In this document: in pieces, positions 53,636-64,000 of the stretch
Position numbering within the stretch: the stretch's first letter is position 1
Layout of the letters: each line of letters begins with the position of its first letter
NCBI RefSeq assembly: GCF_006569185.2
Contig: NZ_VIGC02000011.1
Coordinates: 62,001-126,000 of the forward strand
DNA: 64,000 bases
From: Litorilinea aerophila
GTDB taxonomy: Bacteria > Chloroflexota > Anaerolineae > Caldilineales > Caldilineaceae
Reading direction: 5' to 3'
Made by a program: the position numbers and the translations under genes
The notes under the pieces: model-generated
Told to the model about the DNA's origin: nothing
What the model saw: only the letters and a program-made list of their open reading frames with translations
The model's database searches: none

Positions 53636-54895
53636 TCAGCCGGGCAACAGGTTGCGCAGCCATCGCATGGCCTGGCCCACCCACTGGGTGTGGGGGCTCG
53701 GGGAGTCGGCCGAAAACCGTCGATGCACCGACCGGGCGTCCTCGTGCAGCCCCCAGAGCAACAGCCCCACGCTGGTGGCGTAGGTGGGCGACAGCAGGGT
53801 GCGGGTCAGCCCGCCGATGGGCAGGCGGGCAGAAGGCGCCCCCACCCGCACCGGCATGCCAAAGATCTCCCGCCCCAGCTCCGTCAGGCCATGGAGCTGA
53901 CTCGATCCGCCCGTCAGGACAATGCCTGCCGGCAACCTGTCGTAATATCCGCTCTCCTCCAGTTTTTCCCGCACGATCTCGAGGATCTCGCAGGCTCGGG
54001 CTTCCAAGATCTCGCTGATGAAACGGCGGCTGAAGCTCCGCTCAGAACGCTCCCCGAAGACGGTGGCCCAGACTTTCTCATCCGCGGCCACCCGATCGGG
54101 CAGCACGGTGCCATAGCGCAGCTTCAACTCCTCGGCCGTTTCAAAGGGTGCATGCAAGCCGACCGCCAGATCGTTGGTGAGATGATTACCTCCCAGATCC
54201 AGGATGACGGTGTGGCACAGGCCATCTTCGATGAAAATGGCGATGTCGGTGGTGCCGCCGCCCAGGTCGACGACGGCCACGCCCATCTGGCGCTCCTCCG
54301 GCCGCAACACCGCCTCGTTGCTGGCCAGGGGCTCCAGCACCAGCTCGTCGATGTCGATGTTGTGGGACAGCACGCATTGGGCCAGGTTGTTGACCGCGGT
54401 GCTGCTGCCGGTGACGATGTGGGCGTCCACTTCCAGGCGATAGGCGCTCATGCCCAGGGGGTACTGGACGGCCCCCTGGCTGTCCACGGTCCACTGACGG
54501 GCAATGGTGTGGATCACCTCCTGATTTTCGGGGAGGGCCACGGCCCGCGCGCCTTCCAGCGCGCGCTGCATGTCCTGGCCGGTCACGCCCTGACGATGGT
54601 CGACCGGGCTCATCCCCTTGCTGTTCAAGGTGGAAATATGGCTGCCGGCGATGCCGACATACGCGCTCAAGATGGGTTGCCCTGCATCCTCCTCACACTT
54701 CTCCACGGCTTCTCCCACGCAGGCGGTGGCATCCTTGACGTTGACCACCACCCCACGCCGGATGCCCCGGCTCACGGCCTGGCCCACGCCCAACACCCGG
54801 AGGGCCAGGTTGCCCAGGCTGTCATGGGTTACAGCAGCCGTCAGGGCACAGACTTTGGTGGTTCCGATATCAATAGCTGAAATGAATTCCTGCAC
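53636..54895 (-). CDS. ftsA: Cell division protein FtsA
   Basis: This 419-aa actin-like ATPase tethers FtsZ to the membrane. The phosphate-1 motif is [17 protein letters not shown], the family's 1C insertion is present ([20 protein letters not shown]), then [18 protein letters not shown] and [14 protein letters not shown]. The C-terminal amphipathic helix for membrane binding is [16 protein letters not shown] 54895 is chosen since GAGAGGTG lies just upstream; GTG 54922 would add nine residues. The 216 bp before ftsZ hold no gene. Confidence 0.96.
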   Translation of the reverse strand: MQEFISAIDIGTTKVCALTAAVTHDSLGNLALRVLGVGQAVSRGIRRGVVVNVKDATACVGEAVEKCEEDAGQPILSAYVGIAGSHISTLNSKGMSPVDHRQGVTGQDMQRALEGARAVALPENQEVIHTIARQWTVDSQGAVQYPLGMSAYRLEVDAHIVTGSSTAVNNLAQCVLSHNIDIDELVLEPLASNEAVLRPEERQMGVAVVDLGGGTTDIAIFIEDGLCHTVILDLGGNHLTNDLAVGLHAPFETAEELKLRYGTVLPDRVAADEKVWATVFGERSERSFSRRFISEILEARACEILEIVREKLEESGYYDRLPAGIVLTGGSSQLHGLTELGREIFGMPVRVGAPSARLPIGGLTRTLLSPTYATSVGLLLWGLHEDARSVHRRFSADSPSPHTQWVGQAMRWLRNLLPG

Positions 54896-54987
54896 GACAA
54901 CACCTCTCTGGTTAGCCCACACACGCCAGGAATGGGTGCACCGGATACCCCTGGATGACGCCTGTCCGCCACCGCCGGCAGGGCGGT

Positions 54988-55884
54988 TCAGCGTACATAG
55001 GGCCGATGAACATAACGAACATCGATGATCTGTGCGGAGGTCTTGCCGTCCTCCAGTAGCCGCCTGGCAGCTTCCAAATTCTGTCTTTTTGCCTGCAAAT
55101 TGTAGCCATCGCCCCAGTAGACCCAGACCTGCTCCTGGGGCAAGGGAAAATTCAGCCCCACGCTGCGGTTATAGCGGACCTGGTTGCCCAACTCGGGCAG
55201 GGTGTCCATCAAGGACAGTGCGCTCTCCAGGATGCGGGCATCCACCGCGATGCCGTGGCGGCTGTCCAGGGCCCGGGCCTCCTGAAGGGCGTCCAGAATC
55301 TGGGGCAGCCCCGGGTCCACCTCGGTCCGGGCGGCCAGGGCCGTGCCATCCGCCAGCAGCCAGTAGGTGCCGTCCCGGGTGACCCAGAGGGCAACGGGCT
55401 GCGCCTCCTGGACCTGGATCTCCACCCGGTGGGGCAACCCCAGGCGCACCTGGGCATCGGCCACGTAGGGGTGTTCCAGGAGGGCCTGGCGGATCTGCCC
55501 GGGCTCCAGCCAGAAGATGCTCCAGCCATCCACGCCGCTGCGCTGATACAGCTCCTCCCCGGACAGGTAGGTCAGGTCGGTGAAGGAGACATCCTCGGCG
55601 TAGACGAACCAGCCGCTGGGCCCATGGAGCCAGAGGATGGCGGCCACGACGGCCACCGCCAACCCCAGGCTGATCCACTTGCTGGGATGCCAGTGCACCC
55701 GCCCCCAGAGCCCCTGCACCGCCTGCCCGGCCCGGTTGACGCCGGTCCGGGTGCCCAGCCCCGCCAGGGCAGATTCAAAGCGCCGTCGCCGCCGGGTAGC
55801 GGTACGCCGCCGGGCACGGGGCCCAGAAGGGGCCCTGCCCATCCCAGGCCAGCGATGCTGTGACGTTCTGGTGGACCTGGTCAT
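54988..55884 (-). CDS. ftsQ: Cell division protein FtsQ/DivIB
   Basis: This 298-aa bitopic protein has an Arg-rich cytoplasmic N-terminus of about 80 residues ([16 protein letters not shown]), one membrane segment ([16 protein letters not shown]) and an outer part with a POTRA domain ([56 protein letters not shown]). The FtsQ domain follows. The very basic tail is unusual in amount. It scaffolds the divisome. It lies between ddl and ftsA, its standard position. Confidence 0.93.
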   Translation of the reverse strand: MTRSTRTSQHRWPGMGRAPSGPRARRRTATRRRRRFESALAGLGTRTGVNRAGQAVQGLWGRVHWHPSKWISLGLAVAVVAAILWLHGPSGWFVYAEDVSFTDLTYLSGEELYQRSGVDGWSIFWLEPGQIRQALLEHPYVADAQVRLGLPHRVEIQVQEAQPVALWVTRDGTYWLLADGTALAARTEVDPGLPQILDALQEARALDSRHGIAVDARILESALSLMDTLPELGNQVRYNRSVGLNFPLPQEQVWVYWGDGYNLQAKRQNLEAARRLLEDGKTSAQIIDVRYVHRPYVR

Positions 55885-55947
55885 CCCGGTCTTCCTCGAT
55901 TCCTGGCGGATTAGGACCGCCTGACATACGCGCCACGCCTTCCGGCA

Positions 55948-57065
<1,118 letters not shown>

Positions 57066-57069
<4 letters not shown>

Positions 57070-58061
57070 GTCCATTCCCCCACCAGCTGAACCTCGGGCA
57101 CCAGCTCCACGCCCAGTCGCCTGTGGACGGTGGTCTGGATCAGCTCCATCAAGGCCAGCACGTCCCGGGCCGTGGCGCTGCCCACGCCGCCCGGGTTGAT
57201 GATGAAGTTGGCGTGAAGCTCACTCACCTGGGCGCCGCCCACCCGTGCCCCCTTCAGCCCGGCGGCTTCAATCAGCCTGCCGGCAAAGTCGCCCGGCGGG
57301 TTCACAAAGGTACTGCCCAGGCTGGGCTCTACCGGCTGGGTGCGTCGGCGATGGGCCAGGTAGCCCTCGGCCAGGGCCCGCCCCACCTCTGGCTCCCCGT
57401 AGGGCAGGCGGAAATTGGCGCTCAGCACCACCGGCTTGAAGCCGGCCTGCAACAGCTTCTGCCGCTTCAACGTGCTGTCCCGGTAGGCGTAGGCAAAGTC
57501 GGCCACCGTGTACTCCCGCACCTCGTCGTGCTCGTCCAGCACCAGGGCATAGTCCAGGCAGTCCTTCACCTCGCCGCCGTGGGCACCGGCGTTGCCCACC
57601 ACCGCGCCGCCGACTGTGCCGGGGATGCTCACCGCCCACTCCAGCCCGGTGAGGCCGGCGCGGATGCTCTGCCGGGCCACCCCGGCCATGGCTGCGCCGC
57701 TCTCGGCGAAAAGGTAGGGGCGGTCGTCCCGGGGAAAGGCGCAACAGGGTGCGGGATCCACCCGCACCTGGCGGCAACGATTTTCGATGACCAGCCCCCG
57801 GATACCGGCATCACTGATCAGGATGTTGCTGCCGCCGCCCAGGATGAAGTAGGGCAGGCCCACCGAGCGGGCCCAACGCACCAGCTTCAGCAACTGGTCC
57901 ACCGTTTGGACGGTGGCGAAATAATCGGCGGGGCCGCCCACCTTGATGGTGGTCAGGGGCGCCAGGCTGACGTGGCGGCGCACCGGGATCCCCAACCGTT
58001 CTGGCACGGAAAAATCTTCGATGGCGGCCACGCTCAGGCGGTCGACGACTTCTGGGTTCAT
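57066..58061 (-). CDS. murB: UDP-N-acetylenolpyruvoylglucosamine reductase
   Basis: This 331-aa FAD enzyme reduces UDP-GlcNAc-enolpyruvate to UDP-MurNAc with NADPH. FAD-binding motifs are [18 protein letters not shown] and [23 protein letters not shown], then [20 protein letters not shown]. The catalytic Ser is in [21 protein letters not shown], with the C-terminal Glu in VGVELVPEV-type sequence ([14 protein letters not shown]). It is of the type II form without the Tyr loop. Both ends overlap neighbours by 4 bp. Confidence 0.96.
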
Positions 58062-59506
58062 GATGCCTCCGTAGGTGCGGTGGCCACGGCCTGCAGCCGC
58101 TCCAGCAAGAGTTCCCCCACCCGGTAGCTGTCCCCGGCTCCCAGGGTGATCACCAGGTCGCCGGGCCGGACAGCCTGGGCCAGGTACTCGGCCACCTGGG
58201 TCAGCGTGGGAATGTGGTGGATGTTGGGGTGGGGACTGGCTGCCACCAGCTCGCCCGCGGTGACGCTGCCGTCGTCCTGCTCCCGGGCCGCGTAGATGTC
58301 GGTGACGATGACTTCGTCGGCCGCCTGGAAGCTTTCCCCCATGCGGTAGAGCATATGCCGGGTGCGGCTGAAGGTGTGGGGCTGAAAGACCGCCCGGATC
58401 TGCCGTTCCGGGTAGCGGGCCCGGGCTGCGGCCAGGGTGGCCTGGATCTCGGTGGGGTGGTGGGCATAGTCGTCCACCACCAGCACGCCCTGGGCTTCCC
58501 CCTTGATCTCAAAGCGCCGGGCCGTGCCCCGGTAGGTGCGCAGGCTCTCCAGCGCCTGGGCCGAAGGGACATCGCACCAGCAGCTTACGGCCAGCGCGGC
58601 CAGGGCGTTGCGCACGTTGTGCAGGCCGGGCACGCCCAGGGTCAGGGGACCGGTGGGCGCATGCCACCACTGCAGGTCGGCCGTGTACCCCTGGCCCGGC
58701 GTGGGCGTGGGCCGGACCGCACGCAGGTCGGCCCGGGCGTGGAGCCCGTAGGTGATCCAGCGGGGCGCGGGCGCCTGGTGTCGGGCCCGGATCTGCTCGG
58801 CGCCCGGGTCATCCCGGCAGGAGACCACCAGCCCGTCCGGGTCAACGGTGTCCACGAACTGGCTGAAGGCTTCCCGGAAGCTGGTGGGCGTGGGATAGCA
58901 GTCCGGATGATCCCACTCCACGTTGGTGACCACGGCGACGGTGGGGCGCAGGCCCAGGAACATACGGTCGTACTCATCGGCTTCGATGACAAAGTACGGG
59001 CTGCGTCCGGCGCTGGCGTTGCCGTAGCCTGGCAGGTGGGCCCCCACGATGTAGCCGGCCTCGATGCCTGCATCCCGCAGGACCTTGACGATCATGGCCG
59101 TGGTGGTGCTCTTGCCGTGGGTACCCGCCACGGCGATGACCTGACGGCCGGCCAGGAGCGCAGGTAGAAATTCGTTGCGGCGCACCACGGGAATGCCCAG
59201 GGAGATGGCGGCCTGCCGTTCCGGGTTGTCCGGCCCCACGGCACTGCTCATGAGCACCACGTGGGGCCGTTCCGCCGGCGCCAGGGCCAGCAGGTTGTCC
59301 GCCGCCTGGCCCTGGAAGATGCGCGCCCCCGCGGCGGCGAGCTGTTCCGTCACCGGGCCGACCTGTCGGTCGCTGCCGGAGACCTGCACGCCCATCTCCA
59401 GCAGAACCCGGGCGATGGCGCTGAGGCCCGCGCCGCCAATGCCCAGGAGGTGTATCCGCAATGTTGAATCGTGCGCCTTCAGTCGTTCCTGCCAGTTACT
59501 TGACAT
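58058..59506 (-). CDS. murC: UDP-N-acetylmuramate--L-alanine ligase
   Basis: This 482-aa Mur ligase adds L-Ala to UDP-MurNAc. It has the N-terminal [23 protein letters not shown], the ATP loop [49 protein letters not shown] and the C-terminal [23 protein letters not shown] 59506 is used; an upstream TTG at 59542 would add 12 residues. It ends by ATGA overlap with murB. Confidence 0.96.
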   Translation of the reverse strand: MSSNWQERLKAHDSTLRIHLLGIGGAGLSAIARVLLEMGVQVSGSDRQVGPVTEQLAAAGARIFQGQAADNLLALAPAERPHVVLMSSAVGPDNPERQAAISLGIPVVRRNEFLPALLAGRQVIAVAGTHGKSTTTAMIVKVLRDAGIEAGYIVGAHLPGYGNASAGRSPYFVIEADEYDRMFLGLRPTVAVVTNVEWDHPDCYPTPTSFREAFSQFVDTVDPDGLVVSCRDDPGAEQIRARHQAPAPRWITYGLHARADLRAVRPTPTPGQGYTADLQWWHAPTGPLTLGVPGLHNVRNALAALAVSCWCDVPSAQALESLRTYRGTARRFEIKGEAQGVLVVDDYAHHPTEIQATLAAARARYPERQIRAVFQPHTFSRTRHMLYRMGESFQAADEVIVTDIYAAREQDDGSVTAGELVAASPHPNIHHIPTLTQVAEYLAQAVRPGDLVITLGAGDSYRVGELLLERLQAVATAPTEAS

Positions 59507-59554
59507 ACGTGTGTTCAATCCAATCCCATGGCGATGACTCAATGGTTCGATGCG

Positions 59555-60100
59555 TCAGCCCCGGACTCGCAAAATCAACAGCAGGCCCAACAACGCCATC
59601 CAGTAGGGGGCGCTGAAGAGGGTCAGGGGCAGGTAGTTGACCAACGTCTGGGCCGTTGGGCTCAGTTCCGTGCTGGTCATCCAGCCCAGGGCCTGCACCG
59701 GGTAGTCGTATTTGTGCAGAAAGTACCAGAGCATGCCGGCGATCAGGTAGCCGTTAAAGAGCCCCACCAGAATGCTGAGCAGCGTACCCTGGGGCGGTGG
59801 CGCTGGCCGGCCGGAAAACTCCAGGGTCCTGCCCGAGTAGCCGGCGTAGACGATGGCGATGAAGAGCAAGGAGAGCACCAGGAACTGAAAAAAGCGCACC
59901 CCTTCCGGGTTGTCGCTGCCCAGGAGCTGTGCCCCGGCCGCAGCCAGCACATTGTCAATGCGATCTTCCAGAAAGTCCAGCACCACGATGCCCACCAGGA
60001 TGAGTACCGTGCTGCCCAGCTCTTTGGCATACCCGCGGGTGACGCCGATCAGGGCAACGATCAGGCCGATGGTGAAAAAGATGACTTCGATGGGCCCCAT
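59555..60100 (-). CDS. CvpA-like multi-pass membrane protein
   Basis: This 181-aa protein has four to five hydrophobic segments. The start (MGPIEVIFFTIGLIVALIGVTRGYAKELGSTVLIL) resembles CvpA/colicin V production proteins, whose first helix is followed by a conserved GxxRG-type turn. The rest (LSILVGLFNGYLIAGMLWYFL) fits too, but the match is weak. It sits between murC and another membrane protein gene inside the dcw cluster; such an insertion is not part of the classical order. A role in envelope growth is guessed from position only. Confidence 0.6.
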   Translation of the reverse strand: MGPIEVIFFTIGLIVALIGVTRGYAKELGSTVLILVGIVVLDFLEDRIDNVLAAAGAQLLGSDNPEGVRFFQFLVLSLLFIAIVYAGYSGRTLEFSGRPAPPPQGTLLSILVGLFNGYLIAGMLWYFLHKYDYPVQALGWMTSTELSPTAQTLVNYLPLTLFSAPYWMALLGLLLILRVRG

Positions 60101-60212
60101 GATGTCGTCGTTCCTTCGCTTTCACTGGCGTCAGCCCCTGCCCCGCACCCCTGTCTGGCAGAAGGGGCCCGGATTTCCAGCGCCGACCGCCTGCGTCGTC
60201 CCGCGGTCTCCG

Positions 60213-60863
60213 TCAGGCCTTGGCACCGCTGCGCAATGAAGTGGCCGCGATGATCAGCACCAGCGCCACCAACAGGAAGATCACGATCTGGGCGTGGGGC
60301 TGGGCTATGGACCAGAGGTTGCCAATCCCCTCCCGAAAGACCGACCAGCTCCCCCGCAGCACCACGGAGACGTCGTTGCGCTCCGTTTCGGCCGCCAGGG
60401 TACGCCCTTCGTCCCCCAGCATGGCCACCAGCCGGGGCAATAGGACAGCGGCGAAAAAGAGTCCGTTGGCCATGCCCAGGATGGTGGCCCAGCCCTTGTT
60501 GTTGGGCTTCTTGATGGGCGCCAGCTCCGTCCACAGATAGACGATGATGACCACGACCAGCCAGGCGATAAAGAGAAACGTCACCCGGTTGTCAGCGGTG
60601 ATGATGTCGGGCTGTTCACTGACGGCTGCCAGCACATCGCTATTCTCGCCGCCCAGCCCGCCCGTGGCCACCAGACCGATGAACTTGAAGATCAGGTTGC
60701 CGATCAGCTGCACCTGGGGGCCAAAGGTCTGCAGGATGACCCAGCTGGTGACTGCCACGACCAGGACATACAGCTCCCGTGGGCTTCCCCGCCGGCGACC
60801 GTTCCAGGCGAAGAACCACAGGTAGACAATGACGGCGAGCAAAATTTCCAGTTCAAAGTTCAT
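60213..60863 (-). CDS. Multi-pass membrane protein of unknown function
   Basis: This 216-aa protein has about five hydrophobic segments (starting at residues 5-20, then near 30-50, 97-115, 128-147 and 185-207). The first loop has WNGRRRGSPRELYVL, a basic turn like that in CvpA-type proteins, and a polar loop separates TM2 and TM3. I cannot assign a family. With the neighbouring CvpA-like gene it forms a membrane pair between murG and murC. The spacing to murG is 31 bp, so it is in the same operon. Confidence 0.6.
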   Translation of the reverse strand: MNFELEILLAVIVYLWFFAWNGRRRGSPRELYVLVVAVTSWVILQTFGPQVQLIGNLIFKFIGLVATGGLGGENSDVLAAVSEQPDIITADNRVTFLFIAWLVVVIIVYLWTELAPIKKPNNKGWATILGMANGLFFAAVLLPRLVAMLGDEGRTLAAETERNDVSVVLRGSWSVFREGIGNLWSIAQPHAQIVIFLLVALVLIIAATSLRSGAKA

Positions 60864-60894
60864 GGCAGCTCACCCATTTCGGCATCCATGCTCC

Positions 60895-62076
60895 TCATGT
60901 ACCCGCCCGCCCCAGGGCGCCCAGCTCCCGGGCGATGGCGCAGGCGGCGTCGGGGCGGGCCAGGCGGGCCAGCGCCTCGGCCATGGCCTGGCGGCGTTGA
61001 GGGTCCGCCAGCAGCGCCAGCAGGGTGGGCACCAGCCGGTCCGTCAGATGGCCATCCTCCAGCATGACCGCCGCGCCATGGCGGACCAGTTCCTGGGCGT
61101 TGCGGGCCTGGTTCACCCCGGCGATGGGCAGGGGCACCAGCACCGAGGGCAGCCGGGCCACCGGAAATTCGCCCAGGGTGCTGGCCCCGGCCCGAGCCAC
61201 GCTCAGATCCGCAGCGGCCAGGGCGTAGGCCATCTCCTCGTGCAGGTAGGGGACGGCCCGGTAGCGACTCGTCCACTCGGGGGAAAGGTGGGTTGGAGGC
61301 CACTGGTCTCGAGCCCATTCCTGATACAGGGGCCAATCCCGCTGCCCCACAATGTGCAACACCCGGGCGTGGGGGAGCAATTCCGCCACGCCTTGCCAGG
61401 TGGCCTGGTTGATGGAGCGGGCCCCCAGGCTGCCGCCCCAGATGAGCAGCAAGGGCAGGCCATCCTCCTGGGCCAGCTCCGGCCAGGACAAGAGCCGGGC
61501 CAGGGTCTGGCGGGCGGCCTGCCGATCCCGGGCAGCCTGGACCAGCTCCGCCCGGACCGGGTAGCCGGTTACCACGGCCTTGCCCTGGGGCACCTCCCCC
61601 CCGAAAGCGGCGGCCGCCGCCGGGAAGGTGACTGCCACCCGCTGGGCCAGGCGGCTGAGCCAGCGGATGGCCCAGCCCGGGACCATGTCCGGGAGGTAGA
61701 TGAGCACGGGCACACGCCGCAGGCGACAGGCCAGCACCACCGGGGCACACACGTAGCCGCCGGTTACAAAACAGACGTGGGGGCGAAAGTGGTCGACGGC
61801 GGCCAGGCTTTGGCCCAGGCCTCGCACCATTTTGCCAGCATTCACCACCGCCGTCAACGGGTTGTTCACCCGCAGTTGCCCCGTGTCGATGCCCCGGTAG
61901 GCCACCCCTGCCCGCTCCACCAGCTGCCGCTCCATGCCGTGGGTGCTGCCGATCCAGAGCAGGGTGTGGGGCTCAGCGGCTTCTGCCCCGGCGTCGGGTC
62001 GACGCAGCCGTGCGGCCACGGCCAGGGCGGGATAGACGTGTCCGCCGGTTCCGCCACCCGAAATCAAAACGCGCAT
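60895..62076 (-). CDS. murG: UDP-GlcNAc--lipid I N-acetylglucosaminyltransferase MurG
   Basis: This 393-aa GT-B enzyme makes lipid II on the inner membrane face. It has the N-terminal glycine loop VLISGGGTGGHVYPALAVA, VCFVTGGYVCAPVVLACRLRRVPVLIYLPD, and the donor-site LLIWGGSLGARSINQATW and SVARAGASTLGEF. The last replaces the usual SRAGAST by VARAGAST, still typical. The start at 62076 is fixed by the glycine loop, so its first 104 bp overlap the end of ftsW. Confidence 0.95.
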   Translation of the reverse strand: MRVLISGGGTGGHVYPALAVAARLRRPDAGAEAAEPHTLLWIGSTHGMERQLVERAGVAYRGIDTGQLRVNNPLTAVVNAGKMVRGLGQSLAAVDHFRPHVCFVTGGYVCAPVVLACRLRRVPVLIYLPDMVPGWAIRWLSRLAQRVAVTFPAAAAAFGGEVPQGKAVVTGYPVRAELVQAARDRQAARQTLARLLSWPELAQEDGLPLLLIWGGSLGARSINQATWQGVAELLPHARVLHIVGQRDWPLYQEWARDQWPPTHLSPEWTSRYRAVPYLHEEMAYALAAADLSVARAGASTLGEFPVARLPSVLVPLPIAGVNQARNAQELVRHGAAVMLEDGHLTDRLVPTLLALLADPQRRQAMAEALARLARPDAACAIARELGALGRAGT

Positions 62077-63229
62077 AGGCCTGCCTTCCCAGTTCCGATG
62101 TTCTGCCGGCGTTGCCCCGGTTGGCCCGGCTGATGCTCAACAAGATCCCGATGCTCCCCAGGACCGTCACCAGGGAGCTCCCCCCGTAGCTGATGAAGGG
62201 GAGGGTCACCCCGGTGGGCGGCGCCACGGCCACGATGACGGCCATGTTCAACAGCGCCTGCAGGGTGAGCATGGCCGTGATCCCCGTGGCCAGGAGCATG
62301 CCGAAGTTGTCCGGCGCCCGCAGGGCAGTGCGCAGCCCCCGGTAGGCCAGCAGGGTGAACAGCAGAATCACCAGCAGCGTCCCCAACAGCCCCAGCTCCT
62401 CGCCGATGACGGCGAAGATGTTGTCACTCCAGCTCAGGGGCAAAAAGCCGGGCATCTTGGCCATGCCGTTGCCCACACCGGTGCCGAACAATCCTCCCCG
62501 CAGCAACGTCTGGACGCCCTGCCAGACCTGCCACTCGCTGCTGTGCAGGGGATCCCAGATGGAATCCAGATAGCGCTCCACCCGGCCCCGGGCATAGCTG
62601 CTGTAGTGGATCACCAGCCAGAAGGTGGCCGTCCCCCCCAGGCCCACCACCAGGAGCTGCTTCATCTCGGCGCCGGCGATGAAGAACATGATGGACGCGG
62701 TGGCCACGATCAGGATGGCGGTGCTGATGTCCGGCTGGGCCACCAGGAGCACGGTCACCGCGCCCATGAGGACGCTGAAGGGCAACAGGCCCACCCGCAC
62801 GTCCCGGATCTTGGTGCCTTTGCTGGCCAGCCAGGTGCTGATGTAGATGATGATGACGATCTTGGCCGGCTCGCTGGGCTGGACGCTGCCGCCGAAAAAG
62901 GTCCGGGTGGAGCCGTACTTCTCAGAGCCCAGGGCGATGACCGCCAGCAACATGACCAGGGTGATGCCCATCAGGCCGATGCTCCAGCGCTCCCAGAGGG
63001 TGTACGGCAGGCGAGCGGCAACCACCATGGCCACCACGCCAATGGCCACCCAGATGCACTGGCGCAGGACAAAGTAGTAGGGATCGCCCAGGCCATAGAC
63101 CCCCTGGGCGAAGCTGGCGCTGAAGACCATCACCAGCCCCAGCATGAGCAGGGTCACCACGATGGCCAGAAGCCCCCAATCGTAGCTGCCTGGGGCATTT
63201 CGGTTGCGGGATGCCGCAGTGGTTGCCAT
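61973..63229 (-). CDS. ftsW: Lipid II polymerase/division protein FtsW (SEDS family)
   Basis: This 418-aa membrane protein has about ten segments and SEDS motifs: MLGLVMVFSASFAQGVYGLGDPYYFVLRQ near the start, GVGNGMAKMPGFLPLSWSDNIFAVIGEELGLLG and the C-terminal LPFISYGGSSLVTVLGSIGILLSISR. It polymerises lipid II at the division site. After the last helix about 50 residues of basic tail (RNRRTRLSRPGRGRTAASTRRRGRSR) run through the start of murG in another frame, a 104-bp overlap much longer than the 4-bp overlaps elsewhere in the cluster. Confidence 0.95.
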   Translation of the reverse strand: MATTAASRNRNAPGSYDWGLLAIVVTLLMLGLVMVFSASFAQGVYGLGDPYYFVLRQCIWVAIGVVAMVVAARLPYTLWERWSIGLMGITLVMLLAVIALGSEKYGSTRTFFGGSVQPSEPAKIVIIIYISTWLASKGTKIRDVRVGLLPFSVLMGAVTVLLVAQPDISTAILIVATASIMFFIAGAEMKQLLVVGLGGTATFWLVIHYSSYARGRVERYLDSIWDPLHSSEWQVWQGVQTLLRGGLFGTGVGNGMAKMPGFLPLSWSDNIFAVIGEELGLLGTLLVILLFTLLAYRGLRTALRAPDNFGMLLATGITAMLTLQALLNMAVIVAVAPPTGVTLPFISYGGSSLVTVLGSIGILLSISRANRGNAGRTSELGRQAYARFDFGWRNRRTRLSRPGRGRTAASTRRRGRSR

Positions 63230-63234
63230 GATGC

Positions 63235-64000
63235 CTATCCCACGGATTTCATACCAGACATGGAACGGGCCGCCAGCTGCCTGTGCACCAGATGGCGGAA
63301 ATGTTCCCCCCGGGCCTCGAAGTTCTTGTAAGCGTCAAAGCTGGTGCCGCCCGGCGAAAGGAGCACCACCGTGCCGGGCCCGGCGGTGCGGGCGGCCAGC
63401 TCCACCGCCTCGTCCAGCCGCTGCACCACCGCGCAGGCGGGCGCCGGGTGGTCGCTGTAGCGGGCCCGCTCCTGCACCAGGTCCACGATCATGGGGCCGG
63501 CCTCGCCGAAACCGATCAAAAAGCGAACCCGCTCCACGATCTCCTGGGCAAAGGTATCCCAGGAGAGGTTCTTGTCCTTGCCGCCGGCCAGCAGAATGAG
63601 GGTCTGCTGCTGGCTGTCGAAGCTGCGCAGTCCGGCGATGGCCCGCTCCGGCGAGGTGGCGATGCTGTCGTTGATCCAGGTCACCCCGTCCGCCTCGGCG
63701 ACCACCTCTAACCGGTGGGGCACGCCTGTGAAGCGGCGGGCCACGGCGGCGATGGCGTCCACGGAGGCACCGGCGGCGGCACTGATGGCCGCGGCCGCCA
63801 GGAGGTTGGCGATGTTGTGGTCCCCCCGCAGGCGCACTTCGTCCCGCCGGCAGATGGGTTGCCCCTCCAGGAGCAGAAGATCCCCCGCCAGCCAGGCCCC
63901 CTGGGCCAGGGGCGCCTGCCGACTGAAGGGGACCAGCCGGATCCCACGCCCGGCCAGGCTCTCTTGCAGCTCCTGCACCAGGTTCCCCAGCCGCCAGGCC
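63235..64000 (-). CDS. murD: UDP-N-acetylmuramoylalanine--D-glutamate ligase, C-terminal part
   Basis: The gene continues beyond the window end; the frame is open to position 64000. The visible 255 residues hold the end of the central Mur ligase domain ([21 protein letters not shown]) and the C-terminal domain with [42 protein letters not shown] and [22 protein letters not shown], all MurD hallmarks. It adds D-Glu to UDP-MurNAc-L-Ala. It stops 5 bp before the ftsW start. Confidence 0.95.
   Translation of the reverse strand, partial: AWRLGNLVQELQESLAGRGIRLVPFSRQAPLAQGAWLAGDLLLLEGQPICRRDEVRLRGDHNIANLLAAAAISAAAGASVDAIAAVARRFTGVPHRLEVVAEADGVTWINDSIATSPERAIAGLRSFDSQQQTLILLAGGKDKNLSWDTFAQEIVERVRFLIGFGEAGPMIVDLVQERARYSDHPAPACAVVQRLDEAVELAARTAGPGTVVLLSPGGTSFDAYKNFEARGEHFRHLVHRQLAARSMSGMKSVG

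Overview
The window is a high-GC, densely coded bacterial chromosome segment with no rRNA, tRNA or CRISPR visible. Gene content (class II NrdJ with NrdR, mevalonate-pathway decarboxylase, archaeal-type AspRS behind a T-box, large GT-C membrane proteins, a dcw cluster with two extra membrane proteins) suggests a Chloroflexota member, probably Caldilineae/Anaerolineae (Litorilinea-like). That assignment is inference from gene content only.

Layout, left to right. 1-4951: end of a TetR-type regulator and an RND efflux pair (lipoprotein adaptor plus HAE1-type permease). 4952-5462: a MITE-like element with 13-bp terminal inverted repeats. 5463-14773: a GT-C membrane glycosyltransferase, a D-2-hydroxyacid dehydrogenase, an ADP-ribosylglycohydrolase, a helical protein of unknown role, aspS preceded by a T-box whose specifier reads as GAC (Asp), a small acidic protein and mvaD. 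15010-18126: a vWA protein, a PP2C phosphatase and a RIO kinase in a row, resembling the TerY-P phosphorylation triad but with a RIO kinase. 18195-21484: a sugar nucleotidyltransferase, a CBS-pair protein and a cysteine desulfurase.

21644-30640: a probable iron/siderophore uptake locus. It has a short FAD protein, two sucrase/ferredoxin-like proteins, two lipoproteins that each fuse two FecB-type binding domains, and two FecCD permeases, but no ATPase. 31063-38803: a LacI regulator with a perfect palindromic operator, then a five-gene Opp/Dpp-type ABC transporter with a strong hairpin terminator after the binding-protein gene. Its GC looks lower than its surroundings, and the LacI regulator suggests a carbohydrate substrate. 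38812-38942 is a short copy of the MITE-like element.

38950-45102 (minus strand): greA, lysS and two GT-C-like membrane proteins. 45772-47040: a SAM methyltransferase and a small His-rich protein. 47449-51835 (minus): nrdR and nrdJ. NrdJ carries a 410-residue intein with LAGLIDADG endonuclease motifs at its active-site cysteine, and the nrdR leader has two NrdR-box-like sites 31 bp apart. 52292-64000 (minus): the dcw cluster in the order murD (partial), ftsW, murG, two membrane proteins, murC, murB, ddl, ftsQ, ftsA, ftsZ.

Several dispersed palindromic repeats and a recurring extended -10 promoter (TGnTATAAT-like) link different parts of the window.
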